Origin: Bacteroidota bacterium
Lineage (GTDB): Bacteria; Bacteroidota; Bacteroidia; B-17B0; Aurantibacillaceae
Assembly (NCBI GenBank): GCA_029237825.1
Contig: JAQZBQ010000016.1
Coordinates: forward strand, 1-64,000
DNA length: 64,000 nt
Direction of reading: 5' to 3'
Part shown: one piece after another, positions 10,835 through 19,449 of the stretch
How the letters are laid out: each line of letters begins with the position of its first letter
Numbering within the stretch: the first letter of the stretch is position 1
Program-made: the position numbers and the translations under genes
Notes under the pieces: generated by a model
What the model saw: only the letters and a program-made list of their open reading frames with translations
Database searches by the model: none
What the model was told of the DNA's origin: nothing

Positions 10835-11449
10835 TTAAAGCTTTTTGAGTTCATCATCTGTAAAGTGTTTTTTCGTTTTATCTTTTGAAAACTTGTCGGC
10901 ATTATAATCTTTCGACTTGTTTTTAGGAATAGACAAGCTGTCCCACTCCGATTTCTTCAATAGTTTGGCGTAAAATACAATTTGTCCTATATGATATGGG
11001 TAATGCGCCAATTGTCGGTTGATGGCCTCCAATACTGTGTGGCCTTCATTCCGGATATAAATAATCTGTGACAAGTCTTCGGGTTTTAAACTGTTTAAAG
11101 CATTGAACAAACAATCCCAGCCTTCGTTCCAGGTTTTTAGCATCAGTGCTTTTTTCTCTGTCACACTGAGTGCTGTGCCCGACTGCTGGCGGTTAGTCGA
11201 AGTGTCAGCACAAAACTCTTCATCCCTGTTTCTCCATTCTTTTTCCCCATCCGTCGTTAAAAAATCCGTCCAGCGTGAAAGCATATTACCCTGCAAATGT
11301 TTAACAATAACAGCAATACTGTTGGTATCTTCGTTCAGGGAAATAAAGAGTTGATCTGGATCCAACTGTTCCATTGCCTTCTCACCTAATGTTTTATAGT
11401 ATAAAAACTGGCGGCGAGCACTTATTAAAAAATCTTCGGATATTGTCAT
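10835..11449 (-). CDS. DinB-like (DUF1572) four-helix protein
   Basis: This is a 204-residue helical cytoplasmic protein. The likely metal ligands are His51 (VKHLQGN), His149 and His153 (LAHYPYHIGQIV), the three-histidine pattern of the DinB/YfiT superfamily. This fits the DUF1572 branch. Some DinB relatives are bacillithiol- or mycothiol-dependent transferases, but nothing here fixes a substrate. The C-terminus is lysine-rich. The repeat element copy C fills the gap between it and the upstream E1 gene. Confidence 0.85.
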   Translation of the reverse strand: MTISEDFLISARRQFLYYKTLGEKAMEQLDPDQLFISLNEDTNSIAVIVKHLQGNMLSRWTDFLTTDGEKEWRNRDEEFCADTSTNRQQSGTALSVTEKKALMLKTWNEGWDCLFNALNSLKPEDLSQIIYIRNEGHTVLEAINRQLAHYPYHIGQIVFYAKLLKKSEWDSLSIPKNKSKDYNADKFSKDKTKKHFTDDELKKL

Positions 11450-11464
11450 GTTTAAATTTTAGTT

Positions 11465-11698
11465 TTGGGCGTGCCCCCGCAAAAAGGAAGCGGGGTCGGG
11501 CTGTCACTTCAATCTTTGCAAGAGGCAGGCAAAGGATTTTCGTTTGCATCCCTCACACGATATATTTCAAATACGAAATTAAACTTCATAATTTTAAAGT
11601 GATCTGCGTGAGGGATAGAACGAAAATCCTTTTATGTAACGTAGTGAAATAAAAGATTGAAGTGATAGCCCGACCCGACGGAAGAGGGGCTCGCCCAA
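11465..11698. repeat. Full copy of the dispersed palindromic element (copy C)
   Basis: This is the best-preserved copy. The ends are TTGGGCGTGCCCC and GGGGCTCGCCCAA. The left core TCGGGCTGTCACTTCAATC (11496-11514) is mirrored by the right core GATTGAAGTGATAGCCCGA (11655-11673). Further in, AAAGGATTTTCGTT pairs with AACGAAAATCCTTTT, and ATCCCTCAC with GTGAGGGAT. Each arm also has a small hairpin near its tip (CCCCGC/GCGGGG in the left arm). The right end touches the stop codon of the E1 gene, and the left end lies 15 bases upstream of the DinB-like start. The whole could fold as one long cruciform or RNA. Confidence 0.85.
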
Positions 11699-13699
11699 TT
11701 AATAAGTAATCAATTTTATCAATTTCTCTTTAAAGCGTTCTTTCGGTAAGAAATTAATTTCCAGGTCCGCATTCATCGGAACCGGTGTATCCAAACTTCC
11801 TTCGCGCATCACGGGTGCATCCAGGTATTCAAAACAATGTTCTGTTATCAATGCGCTGATTTCACCACCTATACCTCCTGTTAACGTATCTTCGTGTAAT
11901 ACGAAGGCGCGGCCTGTTTTCTTTACAGAATCATAAATTGTTTGTATATCCAAAGGTGCCAGAGTCCTTAAATCGATCAGGTCTGCAGAAATCTCCGGGT
12001 TATTTTTTAATACTTCCAAAGCCCAGTGTACACCTAATCCATAAGTTACGATGGTTACCTGTGATCCTTCCTTTACCAAGCGGGCTTTTCCAAACGGTAT
12101 CGTATAATATTCATCTAAAATATCTTCATCGATGCTCCTGTACAAGGCTTTATGTTCAAAAAACATAACCGGATTCGGGTCTTCGAAAGAGGAAAGTAAT
12201 AAACCTTTGGCATCACTAGGAAAAGCCGGATAAGCAATTTTTAATCCAGGAGTTTTAAAAAACCAGGCTTCGTTACTCTGACTGTGGAAAGGCCCAGCAG
12301 CAACTCCCGCACCGGTTGGCATACGAACTACCACGTCGGCGTTTTGCCCCCAACGGTAATGAGATTTAGCTAAATTATTTATAATTTGGGTCATACCTTC
12401 TGACACGAAATCGGCGAACTGCATTTCTACCATGGCTTTGTGTTTATTGATGGATAAACCAAAACCTGCTCCAAGAATAGCCGATTCGCACAATGGGGTA
12501 TTCCTAACGCGCTCCTTTCCAAACTCATCAACAAATCCATCAGTTATTTTAAAAACTCCTCCGTAATCGGCAATGTCTTGCCCCATTAAAACCAGGTTTT
12601 CATGTTTGCGCATTGCCAGGCGAAGCCCGTCCGAAATGGCATCAATCATCCGTTTAGTGGTTTTTGCGCCCTCATTTCCTGAAGTATCTTCGGCTTCAAA
12701 AGGCATATACATTTCAGCCAGTTCTTTTTTAGTATCTGGTGGAGGTAACACTTCAGCGAATGTTTCTTCAAGACCCTGTTCTATTTCAGCTTTGATTTCT
12801 GCGCGCAACTTATCAATGATTTCTTCTGTTAAAACGCCTTCATTGATTAAAAATGTTTCAAAGGTGTTTACAGGGTCTTTACGCCCCCACACATCAAATA
12901 ATTCTTTTGGAACATATTTTGTACCTGAGGCTTCTTCATGCCCGCGCATCCTGAATGTAACGCATTCAAGTAATACCGGGCGCGGGTTTTCTCTGATTGA
13001 TTCCGCGAGATTTTTAACAGTTTCGTAAACTTTTAAAACATTGTTCCCGTCAACCGTAACTCCTTCAATGCCGTATCCAATTGCTTTATCAGCAAAGGAT
13101 TTGCAACGAAACTGTTCATTACTTGGAGTGGACAACCCGTAACCGTTATTCTCAATTACAAATATTACCGGCAGATCCCAAACCGCAGCGGTATTGATGC
13201 TTTCATGAAAATCACCTTCACTCGCACCACCGTCGCCACTAAAAACAACGGTTACCTTTTTCTCTTTCCGTAATTTGTTTCCTAGCGCAATGCCGTCTGC
13301 TACGCCCATTTGCGGACCTAAATGAGAAATCATTCCGACAATATTATATTCCTGGGTGCCGAAATGGAAGCTTCGGTCACGTCCTTGAGTAAACCCGCTT
13401 GGCTTACCCTGGAACTGGCAGAATAACCGTTTCATTGGAATGCCGCGCGTAGTAAACACGCCAAGGTTGCGGTGCATTGGTAAAATAAATTCATCTTTAT
13501 TTAAAGCGGTTGCCACGCCAACAGAAATTGCTTCCTGTCCGATACCACTGAACCACTTGGCTATTCTACCCTGACGAAGAAGAAGTAACATTTTTTCTTC
13601 GATCATTCGGGGAGTTAAAATATTTTTATAAAGTTGAAGCAAGGTGTCATCTTTTTGCTTGCGACGGTCGAACTTAACGGGTGATTCTGCTGTGATCAT
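11699..13699 (-). CDS. Fused alpha-beta E1 component of a 2-oxoacid dehydrogenase (probably branched-chain type)
   Basis: This is a thiamine-diphosphate-dependent decarboxylase that feeds acyl groups to the lipoyl E2 of a 2-oxoacid dehydrogenase complex. Residues 1 to about 330 are the E1-alpha half, with the TPP-binding motif GDGGASEGDF starting at 155 and ending in ENN (183-185). Residues from about 345 to 666 are the E1-beta half (RLAMRKHENLVLMGQDIADYGG... LIDLRTLAPLD). The fusion in one chain is common in Bacteroidota. The fold alone does not separate 2-oxoisovalerate from pyruvate preference. E2 and E3 are not in the window. The gene ends in TAA directly beside the palindromic element. 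Confidence 0.9.
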   Translation of the reverse strand: MITAESPVKFDRRKQKDDTLLQLYKNILTPRMIEEKMLLLLRQGRIAKWFSGIGQEAISVGVATALNKDEFILPMHRNLGVFTTRGIPMKRLFCQFQGKPSGFTQGRDRSFHFGTQEYNIVGMISHLGPQMGVADGIALGNKLRKEKKVTVVFSGDGGASEGDFHESINTAAVWDLPVIFVIENNGYGLSTPSNEQFRCKSFADKAIGYGIEGVTVDGNNVLKVYETVKNLAESIRENPRPVLLECVTFRMRGHEEASGTKYVPKELFDVWGRKDPVNTFETFLINEGVLTEEIIDKLRAEIKAEIEQGLEETFAEVLPPPDTKKELAEMYMPFEAEDTSGNEGAKTTKRMIDAISDGLRLAMRKHENLVLMGQDIADYGGVFKITDGFVDEFGKERVRNTPLCESAILGAGFGLSINKHKAMVEMQFADFVSEGMTQIINNLAKSHYRWGQNADVVVRMPTGAGVAAGPFHSQSNEAWFFKTPGLKIAYPAFPSDAKGLLLSSFEDPNPVMFFEHKALYRSIDEDILDEYYTIPFGKARLVKEGSQVTIVTYGLGVHWALEVLKNNPEISADLIDLRTLAPLDIQTIYDSVKKTGRAFVLHEDTLTGGIGGEISALITEHCFEYLDAPVMREGSLDTPVPMNADLEINFLPKERFKEKLIKLITY

Positions 13700-13749
13700 T
13701 TACATTATTTTGTAGCGAAAATACCAATTTTAGCTTTACTTTTGAGGAT

Positions 13750-13765
13750 AAATAGTTAACTATTT
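13750..13765. promoter_or_regulatory. Perfect 16-bp palindrome between divergent genes (possible operator)
   Basis: AAATAGTTAACTATTT reads identically on both strands. It sits 51 bases upstream of the E1 gene and 74 bases upstream of the GH16 gene, in a divergent promoter region. No regulator gene is adjacent. An operator role is inference. Confidence 0.4.
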
Positions 13766-13838
13766 GTTACGGATAAAAGTTTCTTGGTGGCTATCAAAAA
13801 GTCTACTTAGCATCCAATAAAATGTTACAACTTATGTT

Positions 13839-15104
13839 ATGATGAAATATAAAATCTTGTTCTTGTTCGGTAGCGTAATTTCTTTTTCGATACACTCCCA
13901 GGTAATGTGGCAGGTTAAATCCAACACTTCCACAAAATGGTATTTAAAGGAACACGATGAATTTACCGATGAAGGGTTAGACATGCAAAAGTGGAAATCC
14001 GGTTTACCATGGGGCAATTACTTTTATGTATATGATTTGTTATTCATGTCTGAAAACCTCGGTTTTAAAGATGGAACCATTTCACTGAATACTAATAAAC
14101 CTTCCTTGCCACAACCGATTGTAGGTGAAAATCTGGACATGGAATTTTTGAAAGGCAAGAATCGTCTCCCCAATGAAAAAGGAGAATTCACTTATAATTA
14201 TTCTGGTGGGTGCATTAGTTCGCTGAAAAAATTTAAATATGGATATTTCGAAATGCGATTTAAATCGGCTGCTGAAAAAGGCATATGGCCGGCGTTTTGG
14301 TTATATGGAGGAAGTCCGAATGAAGAAATTGATTTTTTTGAAGGAAAAGGCGAACGGGATAACCAGGTTCATATTGATGTGCATTGTCCTAACGGATGCG
14401 AAAACTACAAGGGTGGTTTTTTAAATTTGAAGAAGAACTGGGGTGCCTGGATTAAAACGACAAAAGGTTTATCAAACGACTGGAATATTATTTCAGGGGA
14501 GTGGCAACCCAATTACGTGAAGTTTTTTTTAAACGGCCATGCCATTGGATATTTTGAAGGTGAATTTAAAACGGCGCAACATTTAATCATCAACAATGGC
14601 GTTTCCAAAGATGGAGAGCCTTTCCACCCTGGGCCAGATGGGACAACAAAATTCCCGAACGCATTGCAGGTTGATTATGTGCGCATCTGGAGCCAGGAGG
14701 ACACAATTTATAATTTGAAGGACCGTTATAAATTATTTGAATATACGGCAGCTACAATAAAAGATAACAACTTGCACGACACAAAGCCAAAAAAGAAAGT
14801 GAAATTTGTTTACGATAAAACTGCATTAAACCAGGAGGAGGGTTTTATTACATTATTACCGGTATTTTATAATCAATATAGTTTGTCGATGGCAGGTAAA
14901 AACCTGGGTAAAATTCAGGTTGACGTAATGAATCGTTTTGATGTTAAGGTTGCCCGTTTTACCATTGAAAACTCGGAGTATTATATTATGGACTTAAGCG
15001 CACTTGAAACTGGTCCTTATCAGATTATAATCAAAGTTTTGAATCAGGAATTATTGCATAAAGTACCGGTTTTGAATCCGGCAAAAATGGGGGAACATAA
15101 GTAA
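13839..15104 (+). CDS. Secreted GH16-family glucanase/galactanase-like hydrolase
   Basis: This 421-residue protein has an N-terminal signal peptide (residues 1-20). The GH16 catalytic signature EIDFFE places the nucleophile Glu163, Asp165 and acid/base Glu168 in the order expected for the family. Flanking motifs are also present: KFKYGYFEMRFK, GIWPAFWLYG and a late QVDYVRIW strand. GH16 enzymes cleave beta-1,3 or mixed glucans, or galactans. Residues 285-421 form a C-terminal extension without a T9SS consensus that I can recognise; the late part (VKVARFTIENSEYYIMDLS) vaguely resembles a sorting domain. Either of two adjacent ATG codons could be used. The stop codon overlaps the start of the next small gene (TAATG). 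Confidence 0.88.
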   Translation: MMKYKILFLFGSVISFSIHSQVMWQVKSNTSTKWYLKEHDEFTDEGLDMQKWKSGLPWGNYFYVYDLLFMSENLGFKDGTISLNTNKPSLPQPIVGENLDMEFLKGKNRLPNEKGEFTYNYSGGCISSLKKFKYGYFEMRFKSAAEKGIWPAFWLYGGSPNEEIDFFEGKGERDNQVHIDVHCPNGCENYKGGFLNLKKNWGAWIKTTKGLSNDWNIISGEWQPNYVKFFLNGHAIGYFEGEFKTAQHLIINNGVSKDGEPFHPGPDGTTKFPNALQVDYVRIWSQEDTIYNLKDRYKLFEYTAATIKDNNLHDTKPKKKVKFVYDKTALNQEEGFITLLPVFYNQYSLSMAGKNLGKIQVDVMNRFDVKVARFTIENSEYYIMDLSALETGPYQIIIKVLNQELLHKVPVLNPAKMGEHK

Positions 15105-15217
15105 TGCAGGATATTATTGTTACTATATTATTAATCGCAGCAATTTCTTATATCGGATACCGCGCTTATCGATCGTACCACAAGAAAAAATGTGGAGATA
15201 AAGATTGTGGCTGTTAA
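15104..15217 (+). CDS. FeoB-associated-type Cys-rich small membrane protein
   Basis: This 37-residue reading frame begins in the stop of the GH16 gene (TAATG overlap) and ends exactly where the convergent nadC ends. Its sequence is one membrane helix (MQDIIVTILLIAAISYIGYR) followed by a basic linker and the tail CGDKDCGC. This matches the small FeoB-associated Cys-rich membrane protein family, usually found beside ferrous-iron transporter genes. No feoA or feoB lies in this window. A metal-handling role is inference from the cysteine tail. Translational coupling to the GH16 gene is suggested by the overlap. Confidence 0.72.
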   Translation: MQDIIVTILLIAAISYIGYRAYRSYHKKKCGDKDCGC

Positions 15218-16087
15218 TTACTTTATCGCTTTCAAACTCAAATCCATGCTTTTTACATGGTGCGTTAAAGCGCCAACTGATATAAAATCAACTCCGCATT
15301 TTGCATAAGAGGCAATCGTTTTTTCAGTAATACCGCCTGAACTTTCAACCTCATATTTGCCCGCAATTAAAGCCACTGCTTTTTTAGTATCAGTGACGCT
15401 GTAATTATCGAGCATGATACGCTGGAAGCCACTTTTTTCTAAAATGAGTTTAATGTCGTTTAAATTTCGGGTTTCCACTTCAATGGCTAATTTTTTTTTT
15501 GTTTTTTTTAGGTATGCATGCGTGGCATCAATGGCTTCGATAATTCCACCCGCAAAATCAATATGATTGTCCTTAATCATGATCATATCATACAAACCAA
15601 AACGATGGTTGGCACCACCGCCAATCACCACTGCCCATTTTTCGAAGAACCGAAAACCAGGCGTAGTTTTTCGGGTGTCAATTACTTTTGTTTTAGTGCC
15701 TTTGCATAAATGCTGTAAATAATCAGTTTTGGTCGCTATGGCACTCATGCGTTGCATAATGTTTAATACGAGCCGCTCTAAGGTTAATAGTTTGCGGGTA
15801 TTTCCTTCAACAACAAAGGCAATATCGCCCACTTTTACCTTTTCGCCATCATTTATGTATTGGGTAAATTTAAATTTAGGATCAACTATTTTGAAAATTT
15901 GTTTTGCCGCTTCTATCCCGGCAATGATGCCATTTTCTTTTACCAGTAAATGGCATTTCCCTTTTTTGGAAGCAGGAATAGTAGCCAAAGCTGTATGATC
16001 TCCATCGCCCACATCTTCCTGTAAAGCGCTTTTTATGAAGTTTTTAAAATTGAAATGCTTCCTGTGTTCTGAAATGTAATTATTCAT
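15218..16087 (-). CDS. nadC: Nicotinate-nucleotide pyrophosphorylase (quinolinate phosphoribosyltransferase)
   Basis: NadC makes nicotinate mononucleotide from quinolinate and PRPP, releasing carbon dioxide, in de novo NAD synthesis. The 289 residues show the family pattern: EDVGDGDHTALATIP near the N-terminus, RKTTPGFRFFEKWAVVIGGGANHRFGLYD in the middle, the KDNH motif, EVETRN, and a final ESSGGI...SVGALTHH segment. The length is typical. The start overlaps the end of the upstream DUF4783 gene by 8 bases, so the two are probably co-transcribed. nadA and nadB are not in the window. Confidence 0.96.
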   Translation of the reverse strand: MNNYISEHRKHFNFKNFIKSALQEDVGDGDHTALATIPASKKGKCHLLVKENGIIAGIEAAKQIFKIVDPKFKFTQYINDGEKVKVGDIAFVVEGNTRKLLTLERLVLNIMQRMSAIATKTDYLQHLCKGTKTKVIDTRKTTPGFRFFEKWAVVIGGGANHRFGLYDMIMIKDNHIDFAGGIIEAIDATHAYLKKTKKKLAIEVETRNLNDIKLILEKSGFQRIMLDNYSVTDTKKAVALIAGKYEVESSGGITEKTIASYAKCGVDFISVGALTHHVKSMDLSLKAIK

Positions 16088-16454
16088 TATCGTGTTCTAT
16101 TCTGAACTGCGAAATTACATTTCCTCTCACTAATACGGAAATCCTGTATTTTCCCGTGCTGGTGTCCAGCGAGCCCGTAATAAATTGTTGATTTCCATTT
16201 ACGATGCTTGTATGGGAAGTCTGGTAGTTTTTGACTTTATTTTTTAAAAAGAAATCCTGGATCAGGGCCTGCGATTGAGACTTACTTAATAAATCTTCCT
16301 GGTTTAACACCTTAATGGATACTTTTTCGGAAAAATGCTTGACAAGTTCTGCTGCACTACCTTGTTTGAGGGCATTAGCAATTTCATCGGTTATGTCTTT
16401 TGAGTTAAAAGACAAACTGAAAATGCTAAGTAAAGTAATAACAAATAGTTTCAT
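16080..16454 (-). CDS. DUF4783 family exported protein
   Basis: This 124-residue protein has an N-terminal signal peptide (MKLFVITLLSIFSLSFNS). The mature part resembles the cystatin/NTF2-like DUF4783 family seen in Bacteroidota: ITDEIANALKQGSAAELVKHF, then SKSQSQALIQDFFLKN, then a beta-rich end closing with RGNVISQFRIEHDNE. It overlaps the nadC start by 8 bases. Homologues are often found next to nadC as I recall, but the function is unknown. The position suggests a co-transcribed pair rather than a shared pathway. Confidence 0.82.
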   Translation of the reverse strand: MKLFVITLLSIFSLSFNSKDITDEIANALKQGSAAELVKHFSEKVSIKVLNQEDLLSKSQSQALIQDFFLKNKVKNYQTSHTSIVNGNQQFITGSLDTSTGKYRISVLVRGNVISQFRIEHDNE

Positions 16455-16521
16455 TAATATTGTAATTTGAGACCTAAGAAAGCAATTATTGTGCCCAAAA
16501 CGAAACAGATTACTCTCCAGA

Positions 16522-16995
16522 ATGAAAATACTGCTTATACAAATCGAAAAGACAACTGATTCATACCTTACGGAAGGCGTGAAAATCTATACGGAACGTC
16601 TTAAGAATTATGTTTCATTTTCTACAGAAACCATATCAATGCCCAAAAATGTCCGACAAAAGCCTTTTGAAGAGCAAAAAAGAGCCGAGGGACTCGAAAT
16701 ACAAAAATTGTTAGAACCATCTGATTTTTTAGTTTGCATGGATGAACACGGGAAACAATTTACCTCAGTTCAATTTGCCGATTTCCTGAATAAACGCATG
16801 GTTTCAGGTTGCAAACGGCTTGTTTTTTTAATTGGCGGCCCGTTCGGAATTGATAAAAGCATTTTAGAAAGAAGTTCATTTGTTTTGTCATTATCCGAAA
16901 TGACATTTTCTCACCAGATGATCCGTTTATTTTTCTGTGAGCAATTGTACAGAGGATTTTCCATTTTGAAAAACGAAAAGTACCATCATGAATAG
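16522..16995 (+). CDS. rlmH: 23S rRNA (pseudouridine-1915-N3)-methyltransferase RlmH
   Basis: RlmH is a SPOUT-fold methyltransferase that modifies pseudouridine 1915 in helix 69 of 23S rRNA on assembled 70S ribosomes. The ATG at 16522 gives MKILLIQIEKTTDSY, the family N-terminus; the upstream in-frame TTG adds eleven unlikely residues. The 157-residue length is typical. The knotted C-terminal half shows LVFLIGGPFGID and LSLSEMTFSHQMIRLFFCEQLYRGFSI, the S-adenosylmethionine site. It is transcribed divergently from the DUF4783-nadC pair and followed by a strong hairpin. Confidence 0.96.
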   Translation: MKILLIQIEKTTDSYLTEGVKIYTERLKNYVSFSTETISMPKNVRQKPFEEQKRAEGLEIQKLLEPSDFLVCMDEHGKQFTSVQFADFLNKRMVSGCKRLVFLIGGPFGIDKSILERSSFVLSLSEMTFSHQMIRLFFCEQLYRGFSILKNEKYHHE

Positions 16996-17016
16996 TAATG
17001 TAATATTTATAAAAAA

Positions 17017-17050
17017 AAAGGATAAAAGATGAGTTCATCTATTATCCTTT
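17017..17050. terminator. Bidirectional terminator between rlmH and the transketolase C-half
   Basis: The 16-base arms 17017-17032 and 17035-17050 pair with one mismatch. A-runs on the left and T-rich sequence on the right suit both strands. It separates convergent genes. Confidence 0.75.
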
Positions 17051-17073
17051 ATCTTAAATCCTGGATAAAAAAA

Positions 17074-18030
17074 TTATTTCCTTTTCATTACCGAATTAAC
17101 GGCTTCTATAATGTTAATGGTATCCAAACCATATTTGGTCATTAACTGATCGGGCGTTCCGCTCTCACCGAAACTGTCATTTACCGCAACAAATTCCTGG
17201 GGTGTTGGTAATCGGCGTGATAGCAATTGTGCCACACTGTCGCCAAGTCCGCCATTCATTTGATGTTCTTCGGCGGTCACTACACATTTCGTTTTTGTAA
17301 CGGACTTTAAAATGGCATCATCATCAAGCGGTTTGATCGTATGAATGTTAATAATTTCAGCAGAAATTCCCTGTTCCGCAAGCTGTTCACCCGCCTCAAT
17401 GGCTTTCCAAACTAAATGTCCGGTAGCTATGATAGTAACATCTGTACCTTCATTCAGCATAATCGCTTTTCCAATTTCAAATTTTTGATCCGCTGGGGTA
17501 AAATTTGGAACCGTTGGCCGTCCAAAGCGTAAATAAACCGGGCCGTGATGATCAGCAATTGCAATAGTTGCAGCCTTAGTCTGGTTATAGTCGCAAGGAT
17601 TTATTACGCACATGTGCGGGAGCATTTTCATAAGTCCAATGTCTTCCAGGATCTGGTGGGTTGCACCATCTTCCCCAAGGGTTAAACCTGCATGAGAGGC
17701 GCAGATTTTTACATTTTTTCCGGAATACGCTACGCTCTGACGAATCTGATCGTATACACGACCCGTACTGAAATTAGCAAATGTTCCGGTAAATGGTATC
17801 TTTCCACCAATGGTGAGGCCCGCTGCAAGGCCAATCATATTGGCTTCTGCAATTCCCACCTGAAAAAATCGGTCGGGGTTTTCTGCTTTGAAAGCATCCA
17901 TTTTTAAAGAACCAATCAAATCGGCGCAAAGTGCCACAACGTTAGGGTTCGTTTTACCCAAATGCTGCAATCCTGCGCCAAATCCAGAGCGGGTGTCTTT
18001 TTTTTCTGTATAAGTATATTTTTTCATCAT
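17074..18030 (-). CDS. Transketolase, C-terminal (pyrimidine-binding) subunit
   Basis: This 318-residue protein carries the pyrimidine-binding and C-terminal domains of transketolase. Visible motifs include GIAEANMIGLAAGLTIGGK with the catalytic Glu, then FANFSTGRVYDQIRQSVAYS, then CASHAGLTLGEDGATHQ, and a C-terminal VTAEEHQMNGGLGDSV. Transketolase moves two-carbon units in the pentose phosphate pathway. The N-terminal TPP-binding subunit is encoded separately at 19450-20298, as in other split transketolases, but a vWA gene lies between the halves. Five bases separate it from that gene, so all three are probably co-transcribed. The start can be either of two adjacent ATG codons. Confidence 0.93.
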   Translation of the reverse strand: MMKKYTYTEKKDTRSGFGAGLQHLGKTNPNVVALCADLIGSLKMDAFKAENPDRFFQVGIAEANMIGLAAGLTIGGKIPFTGTFANFSTGRVYDQIRQSVAYSGKNVKICASHAGLTLGEDGATHQILEDIGLMKMLPHMCVINPCDYNQTKAATIAIADHHGPVYLRFGRPTVPNFTPADQKFEIGKAIMLNEGTDVTIIATGHLVWKAIEAGEQLAEQGISAEIINIHTIKPLDDDAILKSVTKTKCVVTAEEHQMNGGLGDSVAQLLSRRLPTPQEFVAVNDSFGESGTPDQLMTKYGLDTINIIEAVNSVMKRK

Positions 18031-18035
18031 GGTAG

Positions 18036-19418
18036 TTAATTTAATTTCACGTTTGTTGTTATGGCTGATGTGATTGCAAATTTTTTCTCGATAGTATTTA
18101 AGGTTTGTTTTGCATTCTCGTACCTGAATTCAAGTTTATAATTTCCCGGTTGAAGATAAATAATTTCAGTCTGCAAGGAAGGGTTTAAATTGCATACCCA
18201 GGTCATTTTTTTTCCGTCATCTAAAAAAATACTGCCAAATCCTGAGCCTCCTTTGGTAATGTAAGCATTTCCGGAGGTAGGAATTTTAATTGTATTGGTT
18301 GTGCTCTGTTGAATATCGACATCGTAGAGTTTTATGCGTGGAAGTGTGAGTACTTCGATGTCATATTTCCCAACTATGTACTTATCTACTTTGCCAAAAT
18401 CCTGAATGTTCAGCGTGTTCATTTCACCTTTTTTCCGTATCACGCATGTAGGGAAATATTTACTTAATGTACCATCTAATTCAAGTTTCAAATAACCTTG
18501 TGGAGCATCAACAGGTATTACATTATGTTTCCCCTGCTGGATAGTAATGTTTTTTTTCTCGATCGGAGGAATGGTGTGCACGATTAAATCATAAGTAATA
18601 TTCGGACTTAACACTAACGTATCTGGGTTTCCCCGATGGTTGAGCGTATGTAAATAATTATACCTGACTTGTTTCGTATTGGCATCGTAAAAAGTCATAT
18701 TCACATCCGTTTCCGTAGGTTTCTTTAAAATATCTAAAAGATCCACCTGAACGGTGGTTTGAGAAATTGCCTCAGTCAGCACCAGGTTCAATACGTCTTT
18801 AAAATTAGCTTCATTGCTTACATCATAAAACTTACCCATACACCCGAATACATCAGCAAATTTTACATCTAATCCAACCCCAATCACAAACGGCCGTAGA
18901 AAAATCCCTTTCTTTTGCAATTCGGCAGAAACTTCACACGGCACACCACCACATTCTTCAATGCCATCAGTGATTAAAATAATAATATTCCGGCAATTTC
19001 CACAGGGTGTAAAATCCGCAGCGCTTTCACCAAGTGAATAGGCGATTGGCGTAGTGCCGAGGGGTTCTAATTTTTGAATGCGCTGTTTAATAAGCGGAGC
19101 AGATTTTGAAGCTGTATTAAATGGCACTTCAAGTTTTGTATCCTTACAGTTTCGGGTGGGTTTAATAAAGGTTTGATGGCCATAACAACGCAGGGCTAAT
19201 TCTAAATTAGGAATGGTTTTTAAGCTGTCAAGAAATTCACCCATGATTTTTTTAGCAACTTCGATTTTTATATTGCTGTTCCAGGGAGCATACATACTGT
19301 AGGAATCATCAAAAATAAATAGGATACGGTTGGTAGGTTGTGATAGTCCAATAAAGAACAGAAAATGAAAAAGAATCACCAAAGAAGATACGTTCATCTT
19401 TAAGGTGAAAGGTTTCAT
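18036..19418 (-). CDS. Exported von Willebrand factor A domain protein
   Basis: ATG at 19418 was chosen because it lies beyond the transketolase N-half stop and precedes a signal peptide (MNVSSLVILFHFLFFIGLSQ); a second ATG at 19397 is also possible. The vWA domain follows directly: LFIFDDSYSM holds the metal-binding D-x-S-x-S site, with a later IIILITDGIEECGG. The rest (about residues 240-460) is beta-rich and resembles carboxypeptidase-regulatory-like repeats. No transmembrane anchor or lipobox was seen. The partner and function are unknown. It is sandwiched between the two transketolase subunit genes with short spacers, an unusual position for an envelope protein. Confidence 0.85.
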   Translation of the reverse strand: MKPFTLKMNVSSLVILFHFLFFIGLSQPTNRILFIFDDSYSMYAPWNSNIKIEVAKKIMGEFLDSLKTIPNLELALRCYGHQTFIKPTRNCKDTKLEVPFNTASKSAPLIKQRIQKLEPLGTTPIAYSLGESAADFTPCGNCRNIIILITDGIEECGGVPCEVSAELQKKGIFLRPFVIGVGLDVKFADVFGCMGKFYDVSNEANFKDVLNLVLTEAISQTTVQVDLLDILKKPTETDVNMTFYDANTKQVRYNYLHTLNHRGNPDTLVLSPNITYDLIVHTIPPIEKKNITIQQGKHNVIPVDAPQGYLKLELDGTLSKYFPTCVIRKKGEMNTLNIQDFGKVDKYIVGKYDIEVLTLPRIKLYDVDIQQSTTNTIKIPTSGNAYITKGGSGFGSIFLDDGKKMTWVCNLNPSLQTEIIYLQPGNYKLEFRYENAKQTLNTIEKKFAITSAITTNVKLN

Positions 19419-19449
19419 TTTTAAATATTGAATGTTCAAGTTGAAATGT

